Positions 13,382-21,649 of a stretch of DNA of 25,287 nt are shown one piece after another. A program made the position numbers and the translations under genes. The stretch lies in assembly GCA_051650265.1 (NCBI GenBank), contig JBOFIR010000019.1:1-25287 (forward strand), in the 5' to 3' direction. Origin of the DNA: JBOFEH01 sp051650265 (GTDB lineage: Bacteria > Bacillota > Clostridia > Lachnospirales > Cellulosilyticaceae). The notes beneath the pieces are model-generated. The model was not told the origin of the DNA, made no database searches, and saw only the letters and a list, made by a program, of their open reading frames with translations. Every line of letters begins with the position of its first letter. Positions within the stretch are counted from its first letter, which is position 1.

Positions 13382-14878
13382 GTGGAGCAGGGTTTTGAAA
13401 TAGGGATGCTAGGATTAACGCTAGCGGGGAGTATAGGGAGTATCGGCCTTCTTCTAGGGGAAAAGTACTTAAAAAAGTATCTTGTGCCTAAGTTTCACTA
13501 TCTACTATGGCTAGGGGTGCTCCTTCTGTTTGTGGTACCTATACCTTTTAATATTACACTGCAGGTGCCACAAGGCGCTTATACGCAGCAAGAAGTTATA
13601 CAGATTAACGAAGAATTGAATCAAATCACACAACTAGAATCAGAACAGCAAAATCATCAAGTGGTTAGAGCGAAGGGAAAACTTGTAGATGGCATTGCAT
13701 GGGTCTGGTTTTTTTGTGCATTTGGGAGTGCTATTTGGACGCTATCTGGATACAACAGCTTTAGAAAGCGCATCATTCTATCTGAATGTGTACCTAGTGC
13801 AAGTGTGTATCAGATTTATTTGGAGACGTGTAAAGAAGAGGGGATCAAGCGGCCTATCGCGCTTTTGGAAACAGAGGGGATTGATACACCGATGATTTTT
13901 GGGCTCCTGCATCCGAAGTTGTATTTACCTAAGGGATATAGGCTAGAAAGACAGGCGCTAGTGTATGTTTTTTTGCATGAGTTAACCCACTACCGAAGAG
14001 GGCATCTGATTGGAAAGTGGCTGGGGATGGCGGTGCAGTGGGTGCACTGGTTCAATCCTTTGGTATACCTGGTGAGTAGGCGATTCGGACAGACGTGTGA
14101 GTGGGCTTGTGATGCAGAGGTTGTCAAAGGACTGCAGGAAAGGGAACGCAAATATTACATTCGTACAATTATAGAAATAGTAAGTCAAGGGCTTGGGATA
14201 AATCCTTTGAGTACGTGTATGGGGATGAGCAAAGAATTATTAGCCCAGCGGTTTGGGCATATTCTAAAGGGAGATTTAGCAGTCAAAAACTATGGAAGAA
14301 AAGCTTTTGGAATATGGTGTAGTATAGGAAGCTTGGTAGTAATTATTGCCTCTGTGAATCTGGTGGGTGTGATACCTATTTATCAGGGAGATGTAGTGGT
14401 AGAGAGTCGCCCGATAGATGAGGCGCGTGTGCGAACCTTTCTTCATTTGAACTATCCAGGGTATCCTGTGGAAGAAGGCTACAAACGTATGATTGAAAAT
14501 GGAAAAGTGGTCGTTTATGAAGTGGAGAAGGAGACGATCTTGCATGGCAATTTGATGACGCTCAGTCGCTATGAAGAGGGAGTGATGCGTGAGCGAATGC
14601 GTTACAAAGTGACAGATTATAGTGTTGAACTGCTCAGTAGCACGAGGATCGCAGATTTCTTGAAAGTGGCTAAGGAGGAAGTGCTTAGAAATTATAAAGC
14701 CAAACAACAAATTTTAGTTGCGTATGAAGTAGAGTCTATTCAAGAGATCGGTGGGCGTGTGCAGGTGAGTGTGCGAAGTGTAGGAGAAGGATGTGAGGGG
14801 GAGTGTGTTGAAAGCTATACCATCAATTTAAGGAAAAATAAATTTGGTGAATATGAGCAAATGGTAGTGGTGTTTTGA
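13382..14878 (+). CDS. M56 (BlaR1/MecR1-type) membrane metallopeptidase sensor without penicillin-binding domain
   Basis: The roughly 498-residue protein has N-terminal membrane helices (about 8-26, 41-60, 105-123). A zinc metallopeptidase domain follows, with HELTH near 199-203, a likely third ligand in ACDAEV about 45 residues later, and a further helix near 310-335. The last 165 residues are presumably extracellular. They lack the STxK and KTG motifs of the BlaR1 beta-lactam sensor, and a CEGEC pair lies near the end, so the signal is probably not a beta-lactam. In BlaR1, ligand binding activates the peptidase and leads to BlaI loss. GTG 13382 suits the AGGAGG at 13369-13374 better than TTG 13376. 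No beta-lactamase gene is nearby. Confidence 0.87.
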   Translation: MEQGFEIGMLGLTLAGSIGSIGLLLGEKYLKKYLVPKFHYLLWLGVLLLFVVPIPFNITLQVPQGAYTQQEVIQINEELNQITQLESEQQNHQVVRAKGKLVDGIAWVWFFCAFGSAIWTLSGYNSFRKRIILSECVPSASVYQIYLETCKEEGIKRPIALLETEGIDTPMIFGLLHPKLYLPKGYRLERQALVYVFLHELTHYRRGHLIGKWLGMAVQWVHWFNPLVYLVSRRFGQTCEWACDAEVVKGLQERERKYYIRTIIEIVSQGLGINPLSTCMGMSKELLAQRFGHILKGDLAVKNYGRKAFGIWCSIGSLVVIIASVNLVGVIPIYQGDVVVESRPIDEARVRTFLHLNYPGYPVEEGYKRMIENGKVVVYEVEKETILHGNLMTLSRYEEGVMRERMRYKVTDYSVELLSSTRIADFLKVAKEEVLRNYKAKQQILVAYEVESIQEIGGRVQVSVRSVGEGCEGECVESYTINLRKNKFGEYEQMVVVF

Positions 14879-14970
14879 TAGAATACCGCATCAATTTTTT
14901 GGTGAGGGTTATACTCTAAAAGATTTAGTAAGGATAGGAGAAATGGCACAATACGCTATATTGACTAAAG

Positions 14971-14979
14971 TGGTATACT
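14971..14979 (+). promoter_or_regulatory. Possible extended -10 promoter for dnaE
   Basis: TGGTATACT gives a TGn-extended TATACT element about 55 bases before the dnaE ATG. No good -35 is present at 16-18 nt, so the call is tentative. The rest of the 154-nt gap has no clear terminator or gene. Confidence 0.3.
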
Positions 14980-15032
14980 AAAGATAGAGAACATGATTAG
15001 ACAAAAACAGACAATAAGGAAGGAAGCGTAAC

Positions 15033-18000
15033 ATGACAGTACCATTTACTCACTTACACGTACATACAGAATATAGTTTATTGGATGGTTCAGCAAAGAT
15101 CAAAGAACTTATTGCTCGTGCAAAAGAGCTTGGCATGGATTCTTTGGCAATCACGGACCATGGTGTCATGTACGGTGTTGTTGACTTTTATAAAGAGGCC
15201 AATAAGCAAGGGATTAAACCGATTATTGGATGTGAAGTATATTTGGCAAAAAGAGGCCATTTAGATAAAGAAAAAGAAGATTTAAGATCCAATCACTTGG
15301 TGCTCTTGGCGGAGAATAATGTTGGGTACCAAAACCTGATCAAGCTGGTATCTATCGGCTTTACAGAAGGGTTTTATCGTAAGCCACGTATTGATTATGA
15401 TTTACTCGCAGAGCATAGTGAAGGACTGATCGGACTAGGTGCGTGTCTTGCAGGTCCTGTATCACGCCAGCTTCTTGAGGGCAACTATGATACGGCAAAG
15501 GAGGCTGCTTTGAGATTGCAGTCTATTCTAGGAGAAGGCAACTTCTTCCTTGAGATCCAAGATCATGGGATGAAAGAGCAGGCACAGGTAAGCCAGCTCA
15601 CTATGAGACTTGCCAAGGATACAGGTATTCCTATGGTAGCAACCAATGATGTGCATTATATCTTGCCAGAGGATGCACAGCCACATGAGATCTTGCTCTG
15701 TATCCAGACAGGCAAGACGATGGAAGATGAAGATCGTATGATCTACGAAGGTGGGCAGTATTTCCTCAAGAGTCCGCAGGAGATGCAGGCACTCTTTCCT
15801 TATGCAGAGGAAGCACTACGCAATACCCATGCCATCGCGCAGCGCTGCGATGTGAGCTTTGACTTCAATGAACTCAAACTCCCAAGCTTTGATGTGCCAA
15901 CACAGGAGAGTCCAGAAGATTATCTGAGAAGGCTTTGCTATGAGGGACTTACAGAGCGCTATGGTGAAGTGACAGCTGAACTTAAAGAAAGGCTTGAATA
16001 TGAGTTAGGGATCATCATCCAGATGGGATTCGTTGATTACTTCCTCATCGTAAGTGATTTCATCAAGTATGCCAAGAATGAAGGAATTCCAGTAGGTCCA
16101 GGGCGTGGTTCAGCGGCGGGAAGTATCGTTGCCTATACGCTGGAGATTACCAATATTGACCCGATCAAATACCAACTTCTCTTTGAGCGTTTCCTCAATC
16201 CAGAGCGTATCAGTATGCCTGATATCGATATTGACTTCTGCTATGAGCGTAGACAAGAAGTTATTGATTATGTTATCGAGAAATACGGTGAGAACCGTGT
16301 CGCACAGATTATCACATTTGGAACCATGGCAGCGAGAGCCGTTATTCGTGATGTAGGACGTGCCATCAATATGCCTTATCCAGTGGTTGATAAGATTGCC
16401 AAGATGATTCCAAATGAACTCAAGATTACCATCGGTAAGGCGCTTGATATGAATACTGAGCTTCTAGAGCTCTATCAGACGGATGAGCAGGTCAAGTATC
16501 TGCTTGATATGTCCAAGAAGTTAGAAGGGATTCCGCGTCATGCCTCTACCCATGCGGCGGGGGTAGTAATCTCCAAGAAGCCGGTAGTAGAGTATGTACC
16601 GCTCAATGCCAATGAGGGTGTCATTACGACCCAATTCCCGATGACGACACTTGAGGAACTAGGTCTACTCAAGATGGACTTCCTTGGTCTAAGAACACTC
16701 ACGGTTATTGATAATGCAGTGAAGTTAGTCAAGCAAAATCATGGCATTACTATTGATTTTGATACGATGCCATGTGATGATGCCAAGGTGTTTGAACTGA
16801 TTGCATCAGGTAATACAGAAGGGATCTTCCAGCTAGAGAGTGCGGGGATGAAGTCTTTCATGAAGGACCTGAGCCCAAGTAATCTAGAGGATATCATTGC
16901 AGGGGTATCCCTTTATCGACCAGGTCCAATGGACTTTATTCCAAAGTATGTCCAAGGTAAGAAAGACAAGGAGAGTATCACGTATACACACCCAAGTCTA
17001 GAACCCATTCTGAGCAATACGTACGGCTGTATTGTATACCAGGAACAGGTTATGCAGATTGTACGAGATCTTGCTGGCTATAGCTTGGGGCGAAGTGACT
17101 TACTCCGCCGTGCCATGGGTAAGAAGAAGACAGATGTGATGGCAAAAGAGCGTGAGATCTTCCTAAATGGTGATGGGGATACTGTGCCGGGTTGTGTGGT
17201 CAATGGGATTCCAGTAGATGTTGCCAATCAAATTTTCGATGATATGATCGACTTTGCGAAGTATGCCTTCAACAAATCCCATGCGGCAGCCTATGCTGTC
17301 GTTGCTTATCAGACAGCGTATCTCAAGGCTTACTACAAAGTGGAGTTTATGGCAGCGCTCATGACATCTGTTATGGATGTGAGTAGCAAGATTAGACAGT
17401 ACATTGATAGTTGTAAAAAAATTGATATCGAGGTAATTGCGCCGGATATCAATGAAGGATTTGGGTACTTTAGTACTAAAAACAATCAGATTATGTACGG
17501 TCTAGCTGCGATTAAAAACGTAGGTAAGAATGTGGTGGAACGCATAGTAGAAGAAAGAGAACGGAATGGAAAATTCATAAGTTTGACCGATTTCTACAAT
17601 CGTATGGACACAAAAGACACAAACAAAAGAAGTATCGAGAGTCTGATTTTGGCAGGTGCATTTGATGCATTTGGAGGCAAGAGAAGTCAGTATATGGCTG
17701 TATATAAGCAAGTGGCTGATGGTATTGCACACAATAAGAAGACCAATATCAAGGGGCAAATTGACCTCTTTGGATTTGGTGCTGTTGAAGAAGAGACAAT
17801 TCAGAAAGATACACTACCGAATATCCCGGAATTCGATATGAAGGAAATTTTGAATAATGAGAAAGAAGTGCTGGGTATTTATTTGAGTGGGCATCCACTA
17901 GATAAAGTGAGCACGCAACTTGAGCGCTATACCTCCCACAGAGCGATTGATCTTGAGATCAAAGAAGATGATGAGATCCCACTCAAAGACAATGAAAAAG

Positions 18001-18488
18001 TCATTGTTGGGGGGCTTTTGGTAGAGAAACGTGTTACTTTTACAAAAACCAATAAAAAAATGGCTTTTTTAACATTGGAGGATACCACAGGTACGGTAGA
18101 ATGTATTATTTTCCCAAATCTTTTTGATCACTTTGCACAAATTGACGAAAATTATGTGTATATTTTAAAGGGAAGAGTTTCCATCAAGGATGAAGAAAGT
18201 GCAGTGATTATCGGTGATGAGATTACTAGTTTAGAAGCTATTTTAAATCCAGAGGTTGAACCATGTATTATTCTTCAAATGACTGAGGCTCAAAGGACTG
18301 CTGAGATGAGGCAAAAATTACTCAACATACTTATAATGCATCCTGGAAAAGCTAAGGTCATAGTAGAATCTGTAGAAGATTGTACTAAAAAAGCGTTCCC
18401 ACCAAAATACAATGTAATGATTAATGATAATATTGTACATCAGCTTAAGATGCTCTTAGGTGAGAAATGTGTAGTAGTACCAAAATAG
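15033..18488 (+). CDS. dnaE: DNA polymerase III alpha subunit, DnaE type
   Basis: The 1151-residue cytoplasmic replicative polymerase starts with a PHP domain (about 5-210) carrying HLHVH (7-11), TDHG (41-44), E68, H88 and a later NDVHY. This nearly full metal-ligand set suggests an active PHP centre. The polymerase core includes GPGRGSAAGS, the catalytic PDIDIDF (D397/D399) and the third acidic residue in KMDFLGL (D549). Helix-hairpin-helix and OB-fold segments follow (about 830-1090, with VGGLLVEKRVTFTKTNKKMAFLTLED). There is no Q-type 3'-5' exonuclease insertion, so it is DnaE and not PolC. Clostridia usually also carry PolC, where DnaE assists the lagging strand; that partner is not in the window. 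The RBS is AAGGAAGGAAG. Confidence 0.97.
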   Translation: MTVPFTHLHVHTEYSLLDGSAKIKELIARAKELGMDSLAITDHGVMYGVVDFYKEANKQGIKPIIGCEVYLAKRGHLDKEKEDLRSNHLVLLAENNVGYQNLIKLVSIGFTEGFYRKPRIDYDLLAEHSEGLIGLGACLAGPVSRQLLEGNYDTAKEAALRLQSILGEGNFFLEIQDHGMKEQAQVSQLTMRLAKDTGIPMVATNDVHYILPEDAQPHEILLCIQTGKTMEDEDRMIYEGGQYFLKSPQEMQALFPYAEEALRNTHAIAQRCDVSFDFNELKLPSFDVPTQESPEDYLRRLCYEGLTERYGEVTAELKERLEYELGIIIQMGFVDYFLIVSDFIKYAKNEGIPVGPGRGSAAGSIVAYTLEITNIDPIKYQLLFERFLNPERISMPDIDIDFCYERRQEVIDYVIEKYGENRVAQIITFGTMAARAVIRDVGRAINMPYPVVDKIAKMIPNELKITIGKALDMNTELLELYQTDEQVKYLLDMSKKLEGIPRHASTHAAGVVISKKPVVEYVPLNANEGVITTQFPMTTLEELGLLKMDFLGLRTLTVIDNAVKLVKQNHGITIDFDTMPCDDAKVFELIASGNTEGIFQLESAGMKSFMKDLSPSNLEDIIAGVSLYRPGPMDFIPKYVQGKKDKESITYTHPSLEPILSNTYGCIVYQEQVMQIVRDLAGYSLGRSDLLRRAMGKKKTDVMAKEREIFLNGDGDTVPGCVVNGIPVDVANQIFDDMIDFAKYAFNKSHAAAYAVVAYQTAYLKAYYKVEFMAALMTSVMDVSSKIRQYIDSCKKIDIEVIAPDINEGFGYFSTKNNQIMYGLAAIKNVGKNVVERIVEERERNGKFISLTDFYNRMDTKDTNKRSIESLILAGAFDAFGGKRSQYMAVYKQVADGIAHNKKTNIKGQIDLFGFGAVEEETIQKDTLPNIPEFDMKEILNNEKEVLGIYLSGHPLDKVSTQLERYTSHRAIDLEIKEDDEIPLKDNEKVIVGGLLVEKRVTFTKTNKKMAFLTLEDTTGTVECIIFPNLFDHFAQIDENYVYILKGRVSIKDEESAVIIGDEITSLEAILNPEVEPCIILQMTEAQRTAEMRQKLLNILIMHPGKAKVIVESVEDCTKKAFPPKYNVMINDNIVHQLKMLLGEKCVVVPK

Positions 18489-18499
18489 ATACAATGATA

Positions 18500-18528
18500 T
18501 TGCAATTTATTAAGGTTTTATGTACAAT
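18500..18528 (+). promoter_or_regulatory. Promoter of the pfkA-pyk operon
   Basis: TTGCAA (18500-18505) and TACAAT (18523-18528) are 17 nt apart. Transcription would start near 18535 and leave a leader of about 180 nt before pfkA, which is long for a simple glycolytic gene. Confidence 0.6.
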
Positions 18529-18573
18529 AAATACGATTAAAGCATATTAAGAGAAACTTACTAATTTACAAAA

Positions 18574-18675
18574 ATGAAAGTTACAAATGGGAAAAAAGTG
18601 GCTAAAAAGTCACGTATTGAATCACACAGTAGTGAAGCTGTAGAAATGCGAAGTTTCCTACCAGATAAAAAATAA
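18574..18675 (+). CDS. Candidate 33-codon leader ORF between dnaE and pfkA
   Basis: An ATG at 18574 opens a 33-codon frame ending TAA 18673-18675. It predicts a basic, Ser-rich peptide (MKVTNGKKVAKKSRIESHS…, ending LPDKK) with no hydrophobic segment. It lies inside the predicted leader of pfkA. Only a weak purine run (GAGAAAC) lies upstream, so translation is doubtful. A stem GTGGCT-AAAA-AGTCAC inside it might have an RNA-level role instead. I recognise no family. Confidence 0.25.
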   Translation: MKVTNGKKVAKKSRIESHSSEAVEMRSFLPDKK

Positions 18676-18716
18676 CAAATGGTTTCAGTTAATTAAAACA
18701 ACAGGGGGTTGTTTCT

Positions 18717-19688
18717 ATGAGTAAACAAATTAATACAATCGGTGTATTAACTAGCGGTGGCGATGCTCCAGGTATGAACGCTGCTATTCGTTCTGTAGTA
18801 AGAACAGCTATTTCACGCGGCATCAAAGTAATGGGTATCAGAAAAGGATACAATGGTTTACTTTCTGGTGACGTTTATGAAATGGACACAAGAAGCGTAT
18901 CAGACATCATCCAAAGAGGTGGTACAATTCTTCAAACAGCACGTTGTAAAGAATTTATGAGTGCTGAAGGACAACAAAGAGGCGCAGAAATGTGTCGTCA
19001 ATTTGGGATCGATGGCCTTGTAGTAATCGGTGGTGACGGTTCTTTCCAAGGGGCTGAGAAATTAGCAAACTTAGGAATCAACACAATTGGTATTCCAGGA
19101 ACAATCGACTTAGATATTGCATGTACAGACTACACAGTTGGTTTTGATACATCAGTAAATACAGCAATGGATGCAATCAACAAAATCCGTGACACATCAA
19201 CATCACACCAAAGATGTTCAATCGTTGAGGTAATGGGGCGTCACGCAGGTTACATTGCATTATGGTGTGCAATCAACTCTGGTGCTGAGATGGTTCTTCT
19301 TCCAGAAAAAGAAAGACCAACAGACGAAGAAATTGTTAAAAACATTCTTGCAAACCAAGAAAGAGGTAAAAAACATTACCTTATCGTTGTAGCAGAAGGT
19401 GTTGGCGGATCAGAGCAACTTGCTAAGAAAATCGAAGAAGTAACAGGTATTGAAACACGTGCAACAATCTTAGGACATCTTCAAAGAGGTGGATCTCCAA
19501 CAGCAGTTGATAGAATGCATGCGTCAATGATGGGTGCAAAAGCTGTGGATTTACTTTGCGAAGGTAAAGCAAAACGCGTTGTGTCTTATGTAAAAGGGGA
19601 CTACGTTGACTATGATATCAACGAAGCACTTAAGATGACAAAAGACATCGATAGCTACATGTACAACTTAAGTGAAATTTTATCTTAA
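18717..19688 (+). CDS. pfkA: ATP-dependent 6-phosphofructokinase
   Basis: The 323-residue protein is the classical short PfkA. It phosphorylates fructose 6-phosphate with ATP, the committed step of glycolysis, as a cytoplasmic tetramer. Visible motifs are LTSGGDAPGMNAAIR (11-25), GGDGS (105-109, the glycine that accommodates ATP), PGTIDLD (127-133), GFDT (142-145) and EVMGRHAGY (171-179). In the catalytic loop, the usual TIDND is TIDLD: Asn is replaced by Leu at 132, while both aspartates remain. I associate this variant with Lachnospiraceae and take the protein to be active. The RBS is AGGGGGTTG. The pyruvate kinase gene follows after 56 nt without a terminator. Confidence 0.96.
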   Translation: MSKQINTIGVLTSGGDAPGMNAAIRSVVRTAISRGIKVMGIRKGYNGLLSGDVYEMDTRSVSDIIQRGGTILQTARCKEFMSAEGQQRGAEMCRQFGIDGLVVIGGDGSFQGAEKLANLGINTIGIPGTIDLDIACTDYTVGFDTSVNTAMDAINKIRDTSTSHQRCSIVEVMGRHAGYIALWCAINSGAEMVLLPEKERPTDEEIVKNILANQERGKKHYLIVVAEGVGGSEQLAKKIEEVTGIETRATILGHLQRGGSPTAVDRMHASMMGAKAVDLLCEGKAKRVVSYVKGDYVDYDINEALKMTKDIDSYMYNLSEILS

Positions 19689-19744
19689 GTTTATATAAAG
19701 ACAAATTTATAGACACTATAAAAATCAAGGGAGAGCGAGTAGAC

Positions 19745-21502
19745 ATGCGTAAAACCAAAATTATTGCAACTTTAGGACCAAAGACCAAAGAAGTAGATTA
19801 TGTAAAAAAATTAATCGAGGCAGGGGCAGATGCTTTCCGTCTTAACTTCTCACACGATGGACATGAGCAACATGCAGTATCAGTTGCTAACGTAAAACAA
19901 GCAAGAAAAGAAACTGGTCGTCAAATTCCACTTGTATTAGATACAAAAGGACCAGAGATCCGTACAGGCGTACTTGGTACACCTGGTGATGTAGAATTAA
20001 AAATCGGTGAGACTTTCGTTCTTACAACAGATGAAATCGAAGGCGATGACAAAAAAGTAAGTGTAACTTACAAAAACCTTCCATTCGATTTAAAAAGAGG
20101 AAGCAGAATCCTTATCGATGACGGTCTAATTGAACTTAAAGTTAAAAACTTAACTAATACAGAAGTAGAGTGTCAAGTTATCAACGGTGGTATGTTAGGA
20201 TCAAGAAAAGGTGTTAACATTCCAGATGTATTCGTTAACTTACCAGCTTTAACAGAAAAAGATATCGCTGATATCAAATTCGGTGCAGAGCAAGGATTTG
20301 ACTACGTTGCAGCATCATTCATTCGTTGTGCAAGTGACGTTCTTAAAATCCGTCAAGTATTAGAAGAATGCAATGCTGGAGATATCCAAATCATCGCGAA
20401 AATCGAGAACAGAGACGGTGTAGATAACATCGACGAAATTCTTCAAGTAGCTGATGGAATCATGGTTGCTCGTGGAGACCTTGGTGTAGAAATCCCAACT
20501 GAAGAAGTTCCAGTTGTACAAAAACTTCTTATCAAAAAAGCAAATGCTCTTGGTAAACCAGTTGTAACAGCTACACAAATGTTAGAGTCTATGATCAAAA
20601 ACCCAAGACCAACACGTGCGGAAGCTAGTGACGTTGCCAATGCGATCTACGATGGTACATCTGCAATCATGTTATCAGGTGAAACTGCAAAAGGTGATTA
20701 CCCAATCGAAGCAGTTATGACAATGAGCAGAATTGCAAAAATGGCAGAAGAAACAAGCACACTTTACAACTTACCAGTATCAGAAGTTGGTAACGTGAGC
20801 ATGACAAACGCTATCAGCCATGCAACATGTACTTCAGCTAGAGACTTAGAAGCTGCAGCAATCGTAACAATCACAAAATCAGGTCACACAGCAAGATCTG
20901 TATCTAAATTCAAACCAAGCTGCCCAATCATTGCTTGTACAAACAATGAGCGTGTATTCCGTCAATTAAGCTTAGTATGGGGATGTATTCCACAACTTAT
21001 TGACTTCGAACAAGAGTCAACTGACCAAGTATTCGCAAACGCAGTAGAAAAAGCTGAAAAAGCTGGATTTGCTTACCAAGGAGATGTAGTTGTTCTTACA
21101 GCTGGCGTACCTGTAGGTGTAGCTGGTACAACAAACATCCTTAAAGTTCAATACGTTGGTAACGTACTTGCAACTGGTCAAGGCTTTGGAAAAAAGTCAG
21201 TAACAGGTAAAGCAAGCGTAATCAAAGTTTTAGACGAAGCAGACAAATACTTCAAAAAAGGTGACGTTTTAGTTGCAACTAAAACAGACAACGCTTACCT
21301 TCCATACATGAAAAAAGCAAGTGCAATCATCGTAGAAGATAATGCATTTGACGAAAACAACCACGCGGTAATTGTAGGAAGAACTTTAGATATTCCTGTA
21401 ATCATCGGTGCGAAAAACGTTGTTGAATCAATCAGAAACGCTACAACAATCACTGTAGATAGCGCAAAAGGTCACGTTTACAACGGCGTAATCACAAAAT
21501 AA
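19745..21502 (+). CDS. pyk: Pyruvate kinase with extra C-terminal (PEP-utiliser-like) domain
   Basis: The 585-residue enzyme turns PEP and ADP into pyruvate and ATP, the last glycolytic step. The barrel has the start RKTKIIATLGPKT, LNFSH (35-39) and DTKGPEIRTG. The catalytic Lys is K219 in IAKIENRDG, and MVARGDLGVEI (240-250) carries the metal-binding segment. The regulatory C domain lies near 355-475. Residues 475-585 form the additional C-terminal domain of many Firmicutes enzymes, resembling the PEP-utiliser mobile domain (VIVGRTLDIPVIIGAKN). The motif around the usual transfer His is NNHAV, not a Thr-Ser/Cys-His-Ala, so phosphotransfer is not expected. Placement behind pfkA gives coordinated expression. 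Confidence 0.97.
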   Translation: MRKTKIIATLGPKTKEVDYVKKLIEAGADAFRLNFSHDGHEQHAVSVANVKQARKETGRQIPLVLDTKGPEIRTGVLGTPGDVELKIGETFVLTTDEIEGDDKKVSVTYKNLPFDLKRGSRILIDDGLIELKVKNLTNTEVECQVINGGMLGSRKGVNIPDVFVNLPALTEKDIADIKFGAEQGFDYVAASFIRCASDVLKIRQVLEECNAGDIQIIAKIENRDGVDNIDEILQVADGIMVARGDLGVEIPTEEVPVVQKLLIKKANALGKPVVTATQMLESMIKNPRPTRAEASDVANAIYDGTSAIMLSGETAKGDYPIEAVMTMSRIAKMAEETSTLYNLPVSEVGNVSMTNAISHATCTSARDLEAAAIVTITKSGHTARSVSKFKPSCPIIACTNNERVFRQLSLVWGCIPQLIDFEQESTDQVFANAVEKAEKAGFAYQGDVVVLTAGVPVGVAGTTNILKVQYVGNVLATGQGFGKKSVTGKASVIKVLDEADKYFKKGDVLVATKTDNAYLPYMKKASAIIVEDNAFDENNHAVIVGRTLDIPVIIGAKNVVESIRNATTITVDSAKGHVYNGVITK

Positions 21503-21522
21503 GACTTATAAAATAGGTCTAG

Positions 21523-21554
21523 AAAAGGTATCCTAATAAGGATACCTTTTTTTT
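21523..21554 (+). terminator. Terminator of the pfkA-pyk operon
   Basis: AAAAGGTATCCT (21523-21534) pairs perfectly with AGGATACCTTTT (21539-21550) around an AATA loop, followed by Ts to 21554. Confidence 0.95.
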
Positions 21555-21581
21555 GTATTCTTAAGAAAGATGTGTTATAAT
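21553..21581 (+). promoter_or_regulatory. Promoter of the ktrB-ktrA-methyltransferase operon
   Basis: TTGTAT (21553-21558) overlaps the last two Ts of the pyk terminator. A perfect TATAAT (21576-21581) follows after 17 nt. The leader of about 60 nt is too short for a ydaO-type cyclic di-AMP riboswitch. Confidence 0.65.
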
Positions 21582-21649
21582 ATCTATCAATATTGCTTAT
21601 AAGTAAAAAAATACAATTATGATTTAGTTTCCAGAAAGAGGTTACTGAA

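Noticed and set aside
13382..14878. Annotation as a beta-lactam sensor (BlaR1)
   Set aside because: The C-terminal part lacks STxK and KTG motifs and is shorter than the roughly 250-residue sensor of BlaR1.
18717..19688. Asn-to-Leu change at 132 as a sign of an inactive PfkA
   Set aside because: Both catalytic aspartates and all other motifs are intact, and I associate the variant with a whole lineage.
21582..21649. Cyclic di-AMP (ydaO-type) riboswitch before ktrB
   Set aside because: The leader of about 60 nt is too short for the roughly 120-170-nt fold, and I see none of its conserved segments.
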